A stretch of 64,000 nt of DNA from Henricia sp. BOLD:AAB3569 (GCA_037783545.1 JBBELK010000376.1:372001-436000); one strand, 5' to 3'. Positions 31,301 to 43,329 are shown, counted from the stretch's first letter. Translations and numbers: made by a program. The notes: generated from the sequence alone by a model not told the origin.

Positions 31301-34300
31301 TTATATCAACCACGTCATCATACCGTTGTTGTATTCAAAGATTGCGTTGTTAATTGACCATTTTTGGTGAAAACGAGGGAGATTGTTGATTGATTTGTAA
31401 AATGAGAAATTTATGAGAATTTTGAATTTGAGATTGTGTTTCCAGATGATGAGAGGGTCGACGAAGCGAGAAGTACGGTAGAGAAAATAGATGGTGTTTT
31501 TGCAGCTGATGATGAGAGAATTCGACAATCGAACTGTCTCCTTGCTGCGACTCTTCGCGTGCGGGATGAGGGCCCAGTAGAGGTCAAAGTTCAGTTGTGT
31601 AGAAGGAAGAAGGCGACTTAGCATCTGATGAAGAGTTGTGAGGATTGGCTGGATTGCTGGGCAGGTGATGAATAGGTGCTTGATTGAGCCCGGCTCTCCG
31701 CACCATCCACAGGAAGCAGATCTGTCGGGTATGATGTGACTTAGTACAGCAAGCGATGGAAGGATGTTGTGAAAAAGCTTGAACTGTACGTCGTCCTCTT
31801 TCTTTGTTGAGTGCAGGTGATATAATTGTTTCCATTGAATGGAAGTTCCAGGATTCAGAAAGCCGTTTTCATGCCAGTGTGAAGATAACGGAGAAGACGA
31901 AGTGTTGAAGATATTGTAGATGACTTTGGATGGTGCGGAGAGTCCATTTTGTATTGAAGAGAAGACAAAATTGACGGGAGTGTCTGGAAATGGTGGGAGA
32001 GCGCAGAGTTGAGAAACGGGAAGACGACATCCATTAACGCAGAAGACAGTTGGGAAGTGCTGAAGTAGTGACAGATGGATACGGTGAAGATCTTGTTCAA
32101 GAAGACGAAGCGAGGGTGGGCGGAGTCCTTGGAGGGGGAAATGGAAGGTCCGGGCGTCAATCCAGAGAGCGGTGTTAAAGTCGATGAGATGGCGGACGAG
32201 AAGAATACCGCACGCTTTGAGCCGCAGGGGAGGCATAGCGTCACCATCAGCTGCATCATTAAGTAGGCTAGCAATTGGTAAATTAATGACGTGGTTGATA
32301 TTGTCAGGTCGCGTTTCCAATCGAGCCCCGGACGCCGTCCAGGCACGCAGTATGTCACTGTAGAAGCAGGGAAGGCGAGAGTGGAATTTCGGATCAGTGT
32401 TGAAGTGAAAAAGTTGGAAATCATAACCCAGTTTCTTGTACTGTCTTAAGAAATGGCGGAAGAGTAGGAAACTGGGATGGGGGGAGAGGTCGAGAAAACG
32501 TTGTATAGTGCGAAGTCGAAATGTCATAATGCGTGCCTGGAGGCGTGCCAGACCCATCCCTCCATTGTCAGGTTTTTGATACAAAAGTTCCTTTTTAAGG
32601 TGGTGCTGCTTGCGGGACCAGACGAAATTGACAAGACTTTCTTGGAGTTCACGGATAACATTGTCTGGAGGAGAAAGAACAGCAATGCAGTGGAAGATTT
32701 TTGAAGCGGCAAGTTGATTAGCAATTAAAACTTTTCCTTTGAAAGAAAGAGAGTAAAGACGGTGAAACCAGGAATTAAGAGTTTTGTTAAGTTTTTCTTT
32801 GCATTTAATCCAGTTTTGTTTTATGTAGTTATTTGTGTTCCCAAGGTGAACTCCAAGAAAGGCAAGTCCTTCGCTATTCCAAGAAAAACCCAGAGGATTG
32901 TCTTTCCGTCCGGTCCAGGATCCGACCCACAATCCCTGGGACTTCCGGGTATTGAGACATGCAGAAGAAGCGCTGCTAAAGAGGTCATATACCTCTTCAG
33001 CAACGTTAAAGCCTGCGTCGGAGGTGATAAAGAGAGACACGTCGTCTGCGTACGCCGACACAGAGACAGATGAGTTTGTATCAGGAATATGAAACGAATA
33101 GGGAGAAAGTTTTAGTCTAAGTTTATTGATGAGTGGTTCAATGGCGATTGAGTACAGCAGCCCCGAGAGCGGGCATCCCTGCCTTATTCCTTTCTCAAAT
33201 GGGAAAGGAGAGGTCAGGGAGCCACCGACCTTAACAAGGCTCTCGGCGCTGCCGTACAAAATGTCGATGTGTCGGATGAAACGATCCCCAAAGCCCATGG
33301 CCCTCATTGTGTTAAACAAGTAGCCGTGGTCAACGTTATCAAAGGCTTTCTTCTGATCAAGGTTGACCACGGCTAAAGGCAAGTCATTAGCATTAAAGTA
33401 AAATAAAATATCCCGAATTAAATTTAAATTATCATATATTGATCGGCCCGGGACACAGTAGGTCTGGTCGGGGCCGACGACGCTGCCAATGCAACTTGGC
33501 AAAAATCTTGTAGTCAGTGTTTGAAAGGGAGACGGGCCGCCAATTGGCAATATCGGCCAAGTCACCTTTCTTGGGCAAAAGGGTGATGACAGCACGTCTC
33601 AAGGAATGAGGAAGGGAACCTGAGGAGAAGGAAGCGTTGAAAACGGCAAGAAAATCATTTTTGAGAGTGGGCCAGAAGCACTGAAAAAATTCTGAAGAGA
33701 GGCCGTCAAGACCGGGCGTTTTGTTTTTGCCAAGTTCCCTGACGGCGAGGTCGAGTTCCTGCAGAGATAGAGGGCGCTCGAGGTCCTCTGAGTCTGCAGG
33801 GTCAAGTTGATTTAATCCAATTAACAGTTCGCCGAGGGCGCTCTTGTCTGTTGGAGTAGAAGTGTAGAGGGACTGGTAAAAGTCATGGATATGGGTTTTG
33901 ATTTCTTTAGGATTATCGGTGATTTGCCCAGTGGCAAGACGAATTCTAGAGATGTGTTTAGAAGCAGAGTTGTTTTTTTCCAAGTTGAAGAAGAATGTGG
34001 AGCAGGTGTCAGTTTCATTAGTGAATTTGAAGCGGGATCTGACAAGAGCGCCCTCCGCTTCACACTTTAACAGAAAATTTAAATTGTCCCTATGCCCCTT
34101 AAGAGCGTCTCTTATTTCTAAAGTGAAGTCTGGCGCAGACTGAAGATCGTTGATTTTTTTGTTAAGTTGAAAGAGTGTTTGACGTTTTTGGCGAGCGATT
34201 TTACTGCTATACATCTGGGTGATGGACTTTATGTGGGACTTTCCAAAGTCCCACCACGAGGCTAGATCTGGAAAGTCTCCTTTTTTAATTGTCCAATCAG

Positions 34301-35159
34301 CCCAGAAGTGGTTTATAATGTCTTTGTAGTTGTCATCATCTAAGAGAGAGTTATTAAAATGCCAGTAAGCACTCCCTCTTTGAATTCGAGAGGGGAAAGT
34401 AAACGCAATACTGACAGCACTGTGATCGGAGAGAGAACAGGGAATAATAGACACAGAGTTAACCGAGGGGCATAAGGAGGAAGGAATGTAAACACGATCT
34501 AACCTGGCTTTATAAACACCCTGTACAGAGGCTGGGTAGTTATGAAACCAGGTGAACTCTTGTTTGTTGGGATTCAGTCTGCGCCAGGCATCACAAAGGG
34601 ACAATGCATTGACAGCGCCCCTGAGAGCCATGACGACTTTGGGTCTACGCTCAACCAACGTACGCAGACGATCAACAAGAGGATTAAGACAACAATTGAA
34701 ATCACCTCCTATTATGACATTGTCACTGCAGCTGGAACTATGGTCCACAAAGGATTGAATGGCTTTAAGAGCAGTATCGTTATTTTGTGGAATTAAAGTA
34801 TTGTAGAGGTGAAAAACAGTATCTTGAAATTTAAATTTAGTGTAATGAATATAACCGGGGAAAATAGAAGAATGAGAGAGAACATCAATTTTGTTGGATT
34901 TTATGAGCGTGGTGACTCCCGATCCGGGGGTGGGCCCGGGAGAACAGTGGGGGCTGTGGGACCATACGTTCCAGCACGAGTTTTGTTCTTTTAAAGTATA
35001 TGTTTCTTGAAGGAAAACAATATCAGGGCTATTACCAAGGGTATCAGTGAAAATTTTGAGAGCAGTATTTTTTATGGGGGATAGGCATCCCCCCGTGTTA
35101 AGAGTGAGCAATGACAATGTCATGACGCAGGCCAAAAACACACGCAAAGAAACCTCCAT
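31301..35159 (-). pseudogene. LINE ORF2 with a 23-bp deletion in the RT domain
   Basis: Starts at the ATG at 35159. The endonuclease and the first RT block (KNKTPGLDG) are in frame, then a 23-bp deletion near 33490-33496, between short TGC repeats, shifts the frame. The later RT motifs (LDQKKAFDNVDH, YADD) and the C-terminal CCHC continue in another frame to 31301. It also has a 3-nt insertion relative to copy 1 (NTRKSQG for NTRSQG). About ten other residues differ from copy 1. Confidence 0.92.
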
Positions 35160-35294
35160 ATTAAAGGAAATGAGAAAAGACAGTGATATTAACGATCAAG
35201 AGATTTTAAGAGTGTACCTATCCTCTTCTGCATGGGCTTACCGATAGGGGCGTGGTTTTTTAGAGGTTTGAGTTGTTTTACCAGTCCAGGGATG

Positions 35295-36871
35295 TTAGAC
35301 GTGAATTTCTTTGCAAACTGGACTGTTTTTTTTTTTACCCTTCACCAAGACAAGAAATTTTATGAGATCTTCCGACGACAGGGGGCCACGGGATGTAGGG
35401 AGGATATCAGACGTCAGATCATCTTCCGCCTGAGTATCCTCCCATTGCATAGAGTCGGTGTCGGTGTTCTGACCGCCGGGAGTCGAAAGTACGGAAGTCT
35501 GTGAGAGAGGCATGGGAGAGGAAACAGATGGACCAGGAGTGTCAGTGGAGGGGGCGGAGGTGGGTGGGGCGGGAACAGGGGTAATTGATGGAGCTGAAGT
35601 GGGTGGGGCTGAGGTGGGTGGGGCTAGAGTAGGATGGACTGGAGTGGGTTGTGCTGGAATGGGAGGGGCATTGGCCACACGAGGAGAAGGAGCGGGTGAA
35701 GAAACCGGTGTCTGGGCCTCGAGGGCCTGGGAGAGAGAAGGAGATTGTGACGAACTAGGGAAGTCAGTTTGAAGGGAACAGGGGGCGATTTGGGTGGGGG
35801 GTTCTTGCGTTTAGTCAAGACTTCAGAAAATGTTCTGTGAGGAGCAGGGGGAGAGCCGAAGTTTGTCACATTCTCATTTGTCGTTGAACTGGAGGAGGAG
35901 GGTTGGGACGGGGTTGTGACCCCGCGGGTTACACCCGCATCGGCCACGGAGCCGGACGACGAGTTCGGTGCGCCAGAAATGGCAGCACCGGTCGCTCCCG
36001 AGGCACAAGCCGGGGCTGACCCGCCTTTCCTACCAGGGTGGTTAGACGGGCCGGGGGCGGGCGCAGCCGCGCGGGGAGGTTTGGGTGGGGGTGCTTTGGG
36101 AGGGGTGGTGGCAGAAGAGATGGGATTGTTGGGTTTAGACGATTTGGGTGGGTGTTTGGGGTCAGATTTTTTGTTTTTTCCGTGCATGAATACGGGTGGT
36201 GGGTTTAGAGGATTGTCTACGGTGGGGTCCGGTTGTTTTTCAGGGTTGGAAGGCCGTTTCTTGCAGTTTTTGCTTACGTGCCCGAACTCCCGGCAGAGGA
36301 AACACCGAACCGACTCAGTTGTTAGGAAAACACGATAGTTGGCTCCAGAAAATGTAAAATTTATGTGGTCGGGGGGATTAATGTTAGGATTAAGAAGGAT
36401 CTGGACCTGTCGTCGGAAGCTCATTATGTTTAATTGTTTCTTGTTTTTAATTCCCAGGGGGATCGGACGGATCTGCGACACCACCTTGCAAAAGGATGAT
36501 AGTTGGGCCGCAATGACTCCGTTCGGGATTTCTGGGTATACGTTTGAGAGTGTTAGCCGGGTAGTAGGGCGATTGAGTGGTGTAAGCTCGATAAAGCCGC
36601 CATCGTAGGCGAGTCCTGTGTGGACTGCCTCGATGACTTCTGTTCTCGAGCTTAAGTAAAAAGCAATTCTGCCATTAGAAATCCTTGACGCGGAGACAAT
36701 AGATTGTTGTGGTAGTTGGTCTGCAAAGGAGTTCATGTAATCCTGAACGGAGACATTGTCGACCGCATGGAAAAACACTCCATTGTTCCTGGTGACCCCT
36801 TGAAAGGGCTCGTCACCGGGAACAATGGGGCCAGCAGAGCAAGACGCGGTACTGCTTGTCTGGCCCTGCAT
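35295..36871 (-). pseudogene. LINE ORF1 with a ~50-bp deletion
   Basis: The ATG at 36871 corresponds to 4233 in copy 1. Here the N-terminal domain and the CCHC knuckle (RCFLCREFGHVSKNC) are in one frame. A deletion of about 50 bp near 35758 in the Pro-rich tail shifts the frame. The lesion differs from that in copy 1, so the two copies decayed independently. Confidence 0.85.
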
Positions 36872-37277
36872 GGCTGGTTGCGCTTGGCTGACCTTAATGG
36901 TCAGCCATAGCAATAAACCTAAGAAATATACAATATTTTAACTACAAAATACACCAAAATTACTAAACCTGACAATTCGAGGGCGGTCCAGCAGAATCAG
37001 TGTATAATGTCGGTCACAATGATATAAAATTTGTGACCATAATACGCTCAAAAACGAAGTTTTCTTACGATTCCCGGAGCTCGATGTAAAACACGACCTT
37101 TGGGTTGCCACAAAGAGCGCAGCTGTAAATATGGTCTTGGCTGAGCTTTATAACCTAACAAGCATAAAGTTTGGCCACTGTTGGGGACGATATTTTATTT
37201 GTCATCGTTGGAATCATTACTGATATTGCAGTCTTGTAAACTAGTGTTGATGCTGCCACTGACTTGTTTTATCGAAG

Positions 37278-37358
37278 GTCGCGGTGGCCGAGTGGTTAAG
37301 AAGTTGGACTTAAAATCCAATGGGATGTCCCGCGTAGGTTCGAATCCTGCCCACGACG
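37278..37358 (+). tRNA. trnL(uaa): tRNA-Leu(UAA)-like gene
   Basis: Consensus copy. Confidence 0.8.
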
Positions 37359-37448
37359 GTTTGTGATTTGTTAAAGGGTATTCTTTTTTTTTTGTCGGGT
37401 GAGGTATTTGAGAAAAGTTCATGAGAATTTATTTTCAACTGCTCATTT

Positions 37449-37748
37449 GCCGGGCGTTGTGGCGTGCGCCTGTAATCCAGCCACTTTGGAAGCCGGGGCT
37501 GGCGGATCGCATGAGTTCGGGAGTCTTTGTGGGTTTGTTTCTACTGTGACGATCGGGTGTCCACGCTGAGCTCGGCATCGGCATGGTCAATCTGGCGAAG
37601 GCCGGGGTGACCAGGTTTGACTGAGGAGGGGCGAACCGGTCCAGGGCGGAAACGCAGCAGACAAAAGTCCCCGTGTGGATCAGCAGCGGGACCGCACTCG
37701 AGAACAGTAGTCTACTCGCAACCCAGACAATAAGGTGAGACCCAACTC
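37449..37748 (+). ncRNA. 7SL: 7SL (SRP) RNA
   Basis: Full length. Starts GCCGGGCG; variant CCGGGGCTGG. It is the last + strand copy before the orientation switch. Confidence 0.92.
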
Positions 37749-37930
37749 TTTTCTTTTTTTCGTTCTCTCTGAAACAGGAGCGAATACTTCCCAACGAGGC
37801 CGCCTTTGGGTTGGCACAAAGAACGGCAGCTGTAAAGATGGTCTTGGCTGAGCTTTATAACCTAACAAGCATAACGTTTGGCCACTGTTGGGGACGATAT
37901 TTTATTTGTCATCGTTGGAATCATTACTGA

Positions 37931-38401
37931 TATTCTATTAACTTACATTTCCGGGATTGTCGATCCAATACTGCCTCATCGGCAATTTACGTTCTTTGTC
38001 GTTCCGCCGTTAGAAGATCGTAGACTTTCCTTTCGCGTGGTTAAAGAAATAACCCCGGTGCATAAACTCCTTCAATGTTGTCGAATCCCACTTAGGGGAA
38101 TAGCGTACGTTGAAAAGCTTGTCGAAGAGGTATTTAAATTTCTCGAAAACAAACAGTATACGATTAGACGAACCAGGTTTAATCGACGTCGTGTACCACA
38201 CGGAACGCAATGCAGTATAAAATGTAGAATGGCTGCGCTAGCAACATTCAGCACAAGTGCATGAGCCTGAAGGAAGAGCGTCCGAAAGGATACGTACTTA
38301 AGTAGCGAAGCGGTCTATTGTTAACCAAATGACCATGTGGTGGGAAGGCACGCACGGAACGTGCATGAAGGAATTTTGACTATGTGCCGAACAAAACTCA
38401 A
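37931..38401 (+). repeat. module J (complete, uninterrupted)
   Basis: A 471-bp segment between + and - array blocks, from TTCTATTAACTTACATTTCC to GAACAAAACTCAA. Repeated at 50090-50560 and, split by Harbinger, at 19817-24216. It contains the empty Harbinger site (ACTTAAGT near 38300). Short open frames here resemble no family I know. Confidence 0.75.
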
Positions 38402-38521
38402 TTTATAAAGCTCAGCCAAGACCATCTTTAAAGCTTTACAGCTGCGCTCTTTGTGCCAACCCAAAGGCGGCCTCGTTGGGAAGTATTCGCTCCTGTTTCA
38501 GAGAGAATGAAAAAAAGAAAA

Positions 38522-38821
38522 GAGTTGGGTCTCACCTTATTGTCTGGGTTGCGAGTAGACTACTGTTCTCGAGTGCGGTCCCGCTGCTGATCCACACGGG
38601 TACTTTTGTCTGCTGCGTTTCCGCCCTGGACCGGTTCGCCCCTCCTCAGTCAAACCTGGTCACCCCGGCCTTCGCCAGATTGACCATGCCGATGCCGAGC
38701 TCAGCGTGGACACCCGATCGTCACAGTAGAAACAAACCCACATAGACTCCCGAACTCATGCGATCCGCCAACCCCGGCTTCCAAAGTGGCTGGATTACAG
38801 GCGCACGCCACAACGCCCAGC
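38522..38821 (-). ncRNA. 7SL: 7SL (SRP) RNA
   Basis: Full length. Variant AAAGTACCCG (+ strand CGGGTACTTT) in the helix 8/5 region, shared with 40337-40636. Confidence 0.92.
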
Positions 38822-38911
38822 CAATGAGCAGTTGAAAATAAATTCTCATGAACTTTTCTCAAATACCTCACCTGACAAAAAAAAAAGAATACCCTTTAAC
38901 AAATCACAAAC

Positions 38912-38992
38912 CGTCGTGGGCAGGATTCGAACCTACGCGGGACATCCCATTGGATTTTAAGTCCAACTTCTTAACCACTCGGCCACCGCGAC
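38912..38992 (-). tRNA. trnL(uaa): tRNA-Leu(UAA)-like gene
   Basis: Consensus copy, first of the minus array. Confidence 0.8.
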
Positions 38993-39227
38993 CTTCGATA
39001 AAACAAGTCAGTGGCAGCATCAACACTAGTTTACAAGACTGCAATATCAGTAATGATTCCAACGATGACAAATAAAATATCGTCCGCAACAGTGGCCAAA
39101 CTTTATGCTTGTTAGGTTATAAAGCTCAGCCAAGACCATCTTTACATCTGTGCTCTTTGTGCCAACCCAAAGGCGGCCTCGTTGGGAAGTATTCGCTCCT
39201 GTTTCAGAGAGAATGAAAAAAAGAAAA

Positions 39228-39927
39228 GAGTTGGGTCTCACCTTATTGTCTGGGTTGCGAGTAGACTACTGTTCTCGAGTGCGGTCCCGCTGCTGATCCA
39301 CACGGGGACTTTTGTCTGCTGCGTTTCCGCCCTGGACCGGTTCGCGTAATTTTTTTTCCCAGGATGGTAAAGGCCATTCAGAATATTCTCTGCTTTTGAT
39401 TGGTGCATTGTAAATGAATATTCATATTTTCTATATAGCGCCCTCAAGAGTTATTAAATAAAAGGGATATAAGAAAGAAAATTTAAGGGTTTGTCGAGCC
39501 GTTTGGTAGTCTAGTAGTTAAGACGTGGGGCTATCAATCGAGAGATTGCAGGTTCGAATCTCCTCTCTCACAGTTTTTTCTTCATTAATTGAGGAAAGGT
39601 CTAACTCTCGACGAACCCACGCAGTTGTGTTAAGTGACAGCTATCAACAAAACACATCAGTATGCAATATATGCATGTGGTTAGGCCAATCAGGAGCAAT
39701 CTTCCCTTAACCATCCTGGGAAAAAAAATTACGCGACCGGTTCGCCCCTCCTCAGTCAAACCTGGTCACCCCGGCCTTCGCCAGATTGACCATGCCGATG
39801 CCGAGCTCAGCGTGGACACCCGATCGTCACAGTAGAAACAAACCCACATAGACTCCCGAACTCATGCGATCCGCCAACCCCGGCTTCCAAAGTGGCTGGA
39901 TTACAGGCGCACGCCATAACGCCCAGC
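39228..39927 (-). pseudogene. 7SL: 7SL RNA split by a MITE
   Basis: Exact 7SL sequence on both sides of the insertion at 39344-39734. The break is next to the GGAA helix 8, so no functional SRP RNA can form. Confidence 0.92.
39344..39734 (+). mobile_element. Mutator-like MITE copy 1 (391 bp) carrying a tRNA-like unit
   Basis: 25-bp perfect terminal inverted repeats begin GCGTAATTTTTTTTCCCAGG. A 9-bp duplication GACCGGTTC lies at 39335-39343 and 39735-39743. A 9-bp duplication with long inverted repeats points to the Mutator (MULE) group. Inside, at 39501-39580, is a pol III-like unit: A-box-like TAGTCTAGTAG, B-box-like GGTTCGAATCT and a T6 stop. It cannot fold as a proper tRNA. Confidence 0.85.
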
Positions 39928-40019
39928 CAATGAGCAGTTGAAAATAAATTCTCATGAACTTTTCTCAAAAACCTCACCCGACAAAAAAAAAAAAGAATAC
40001 CCTTTAACAAATCACAAAC

Positions 40020-40100
40020 CGTCGTGGGCAGGATTCGAACCTACGCGGGACATCCCATTGGATTTTAAGTCCAACTTCTTAACCACTCGGCCACCGCGAC
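40020..40100 (-). tRNA. trnL(uaa): tRNA-Leu(UAA)-like gene
   Basis: Consensus copy. Confidence 0.8.
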
Positions 40101-40336
40101 CTTCGATAAAACAAGTCAGTGGCAGCATCAACACTAGTTTACAAGACTGCAATATCAGTAATGATTCCAACGATGACAAATAAAATATCGTCCCCAACAG
40201 TGGCCAAACTTTATGCTTGTTAGGTTATAAAGCTCAGCCAAGACCATCTTTACAGCTGCCGTTCTTTGTGCCAACCCAAAGGCGGCCTCGTTGGGAAGTA
40301 TTCGCTCCTGTTTCAGAGAGAACGAAAAAAAGAAAA

Positions 40337-40636
40337 GAGTTGGGTCTCACCTTATTGTCTGGGTTGCGAGTAGACTACTGTTCTCGAGTGCGGTCCCGCT
40401 GCTGATCCACACGGGTACTTTTGTCTGCTGCGTTTCCGCCCTGGACCGGTTCGCCCCTCCTCAGTCAAACCTGGTCACCCCGGCCTTCGCCAGATTGACC
40501 ATGCCGATGCCGAGCTCAGCGTGGACACCCGATCGTCACAGTAGAAACAAACCCACATAGACTCCCGAACTCATGCGATCCGCCAACCCCGGCTTCCAAA
40601 GTGGCTGGATTACAGGCGCACGCCACAACGCCCAGC
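40337..40636 (-). ncRNA. 7SL: 7SL (SRP) RNA
   Basis: Full length. Shares the GGGTAC variant with 38522-38821 as part of the duplicated dimer. Confidence 0.92.
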
Positions 40637-40726
40637 CAATGAGCAGTTGAAAATAAATTCTCATGAACTTTTCTCAAATACCTCACCTGACAAAAAAAAA
40701 AGAATACCCTTTAACAAATCACAAAC

Positions 40727-40807
40727 CGTCGTGGGCAGGATTCGAACCTACGCGGGACATCCCATTGGATTTTAAGTCCAACTTCTTAACCACTCGGCCA
40801 CCGCGAC
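40727..40807 (-). tRNA. trnL(uaa): tRNA-Leu(UAA)-like gene
   Basis: Consensus copy. Confidence 0.8.
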
Positions 40808-41042
40808 CTTCGATAAAACAAGTCAGTGGCAGCATCAACACTAGTTTACAAGACTGCAATATCAGTAATGATTCCAACGATGACAAATAAAATATCGTCC
40901 GCAACAGTGGCCAAACTTTATGCTTGTTAGGTTATAAAGCTCAGCCAAGACCATCTTTACATCTGTGCTCTTTGTGCCAACCCAAAGGCGGCCTCGTTGG
41001 GAAGTATTCGCTTCTGTTTCAGAGAGAATGAAAAAAAGAAAA

Positions 41043-41742
41043 GAGTTGGGTCTCACCTTATTGTCTGGGTTGCGAGTAGACTACTGTTCTCGAGTGCGGT
41101 CCCGCTGCTGATCCACACGGGGACTTTTGTCTGCTGCGTTTCCGCCCTGGACCGGTTCGCCCCTCCTCAGTCAAACCTGGTCACCCCGGCCTTCGCCAGA
41201 TTGACCATGCCGATGCCGAGCTCAGCGTGGACACCCGATCGTCACAGTAGAAACAAACCCACATAGACTCCCGAACTCATGCGATCCGCCAGCGTAATTT
41301 TTTTTCCCAGGATGGTTAAGGGAAGATTGCTCCTGATTGGCCTTACCACATGCATATATTGCATACTGATGTGTTTTGTTGATAGCTGTCACTTAACACA
41401 ACTGCGTGGGTTCGTCGAGAGTTAGACCTTTCCTCAATTAATGAAGAAAAAACTGTGAGAGAGGAGATTCGAACCTGCAATCTCTCGATTGATAGCCCCA
41501 CGTCTTAACTACTAGACTACCAAACGGCTCGACAAACCCTTAAATTTTCTTTCTTATATCCCTTTTATTTAATAACTCTTGAGGGCGCTATATAGAAAAT
41601 ATGAATATTCATTTACAATGCACCAATCAAAAGCAGAGAATATTCTCAATGGCCTTTACCATCCTGGGAAAAAAAATTACGCGATCCGCCAACCCCGGCT
41701 TCCAAAGTGGCTGGATTACAGGCGCACGCCATAACGCCCAGC
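41043..41742 (-). pseudogene. 7SL: 7SL RNA split by a MITE
   Basis: The second MITE (41292-41682) interrupts the 5' domain. The gene is otherwise complete on both sides. Confidence 0.92.
41292..41682 (-). mobile_element. Mutator-like MITE copy 2 (391 bp)
   Basis: Same element as copy 1 in reverse orientation, with the 9-bp duplication GATCCGCCA at 41283-41291 and 41683-41691. Its tRNA-like unit is at about 41446-41525. Different target and orientation prove a separate insertion. Confidence 0.87.
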
Positions 41743-41833
41743 CAATGAGCAGTTGAAAATAAATTCTCATGAACTTTTCTCAAAAACCTCACCCGACAAA
41801 AAAAAAAAGAATACCCTTTAACAAATCACAAAC

Positions 41834-41914
41834 CGTCGTGGGCAGGATTCGAACCTACGCGGGACATCCCATTGGATTTTAAGTCCAACTTCTTAACCAC
41901 TCGGCCACCGCGAC
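41834..41914 (-). tRNA. trnL(uaa): tRNA-Leu(UAA)-like gene
   Basis: Consensus copy. Confidence 0.8.
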
Positions 41915-42150
41915 CTTCGATAAAACAAGTCAGTGGCAGCATCAACACTAGTTTACAAGACTGCAATATCAGTAATGATTCCAACGATGACAAATAAAAT
42001 ATCGTCCCCAACAGTGGCCAAACTTTATGCTTGTTAGGTTATAAAGCTCAGCCAAGACCATCTTTACAGCTGCCGTTCTTTGTGCCAACCCAAAGGCGGC
42101 CTCGTTGGGAAGTATTCGCTCCTGTTTCAGAGAGAACGAAAAAAAGAAAA

Positions 42151-42450
42151 GAGTTGGGTCTCACCTTATTGTCTGGGTTGCGAGTAGACTACTGTTCTCG
42201 AGTGCGGTCCCGCTGCTGATCCACACGGGGACTTTTGTCTGCTGCGTTTCCGCCCTGGACCGGTTCGCCCCTCCTCAGTCAAACCTGGTCACCCCGGCCT
42301 TCGCCAGATTGACCATGCCGATGCCGAGCTCAGCGTGGACACCCGATCGTCACAGTAGAAACAAACCCACATAGACTCCCGAACTCATGCGATCCGCCAA
42401 CCCCGGCTTCCAAAGTGGCTGGATTACAGGCGCACGCCACAACGCCCAGC
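42151..42450 (-). ncRNA. 7SL: 7SL (SRP) RNA
   Basis: Full-length consensus copy. Confidence 0.93.
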
Positions 42451-42540
42451 CAATGAGCAGTTGAAAATAAATTCTCATGAACTTTTCCCAAAAACCTCAC
42501 CCGACAAAAAAAAAAGAATACCCTTTAACAAATCACAAAC

Positions 42541-42621
42541 CGTCGTGGGCAGGATTCGAACCTACGCGGGACATCCCATTGGATTTTAAGTCCAACTTCT
42601 TAACCACTCGGCCACCGCGAC
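42541..42621 (-). tRNA. trnL(uaa): tRNA-Leu(UAA)-like gene
   Basis: Consensus copy. Confidence 0.8.
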
Positions 42622-42857
42622 CTTCGATAAAACAAGTCAGTGGCAGCATCAACACTAGTTTACAAGACTGCAATATCAGTAATGATTCCAACGATGACAA
42701 ATAAAATATCGTCCCCAACAGTGGCCAAACTTTATGCTTGTTAGGTTATAAAGCTCAGCCAAGACCATCTTTACAGCTGCCGTTCTTTGTGCCAAACCAA
42801 AGGCGGCCTCGTTGGGAAGTATTCGCTCCTGTTTCAGAGAGAATGAAAAAAAGAAAA

Positions 42858-43157
42858 GAGTTGGGTCTCACCTTATTGTCTGGGTTGCGAGTAGACTACT
42901 GTTCTCGAGTGCGGTCCCGCTGCTGATCCACACGGGGACTTTTGTCTGCTGCGTTTCCGCCCTGGACCGGTTCGCCCCTCCTCAGTCAAACCTGGTCACC
43001 CCGGCCTTCGCCAGATTGACCATGCCGATGCCGAGCTCAGCGTGGACACCCGATCGTCACAGTAGAAACAAACCCACATAGACTCCCGAACTCATGCGAT
43101 CCGCCAACCCCGGCTTCCAAAGTGGCTGGATTACAGGCGCACGCCACAACGCCCAGC
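42858..43157 (-). ncRNA. 7SL: 7SL (SRP) RNA
   Basis: Full-length consensus copy. Just upstream of it the leader has a CAATGGGCAG change. Confidence 0.93.
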
Positions 43158-43248
43158 CAATGGGCAGTTGAAAATGAATTCTCATGAACTTTTCTCAAAA
43201 ACCTCACCCGACAAAAAAAGAAAGAATACCCTTTAACAAATCACAAAC

Positions 43249-43329
43249 CGTCGTGGGCAGGATTCGAACCTACGCAGGACATCCCATTGGATTTTAAGTC
43301 CAACTACTTAACCACTCGGCCACCGCGAC
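43249..43329 (-). tRNA. trnL(uaa): tRNA-Leu(UAA)-like gene
   Basis: Two changes: T for C in the variable/T-arm junction (+ strand ACGCAGGAC), and GTAGTTGG for GAAGTTGG in the D arm (+ strand CAACTACTT). The D stem is still mispaired. Confidence 0.75.

Larger units (their letters stand above)
30117..37096 (-). mobile_element. L1/Tx1-like non-LTR retrotransposon, copy 2 (full length)
   Basis: About 6.98 kb from the 5' end at 37096 to an A11 tail (T-run 30118-30128). It is flanked by a 20-bp target duplication CCTTTGGGTTGGCACAAAGA (30097-30116; one mismatch at 37097-37116), all in the array spacer. ORF1 and ORF2 are each broken by a deletion, so the copy is structurally complete but dead. It supplies the 3' end missing from copy 1. 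Confidence 0.93.
37097..37930 (+). repeat. 7SL/tRNA-Leu array segment (one unit plus spacer)
   Basis: Lies between the 5' end of LINE copy 2 and module J. Its first spacer has the variants GGTTGCCAC and GTAAATATGG. Confidence 0.85.

Noticed and set aside
37931..38264. Protein-coding exon in module J
   Set aside because: Short frames on both strands with no family resemblance and no sign of constraint between copies.
39501..39580. Functional tRNA gene inside the MITE
   Set aside because: Neither the anticodon stem nor the T stem pairs properly; only A/B-box-like motifs and a T-run remain.
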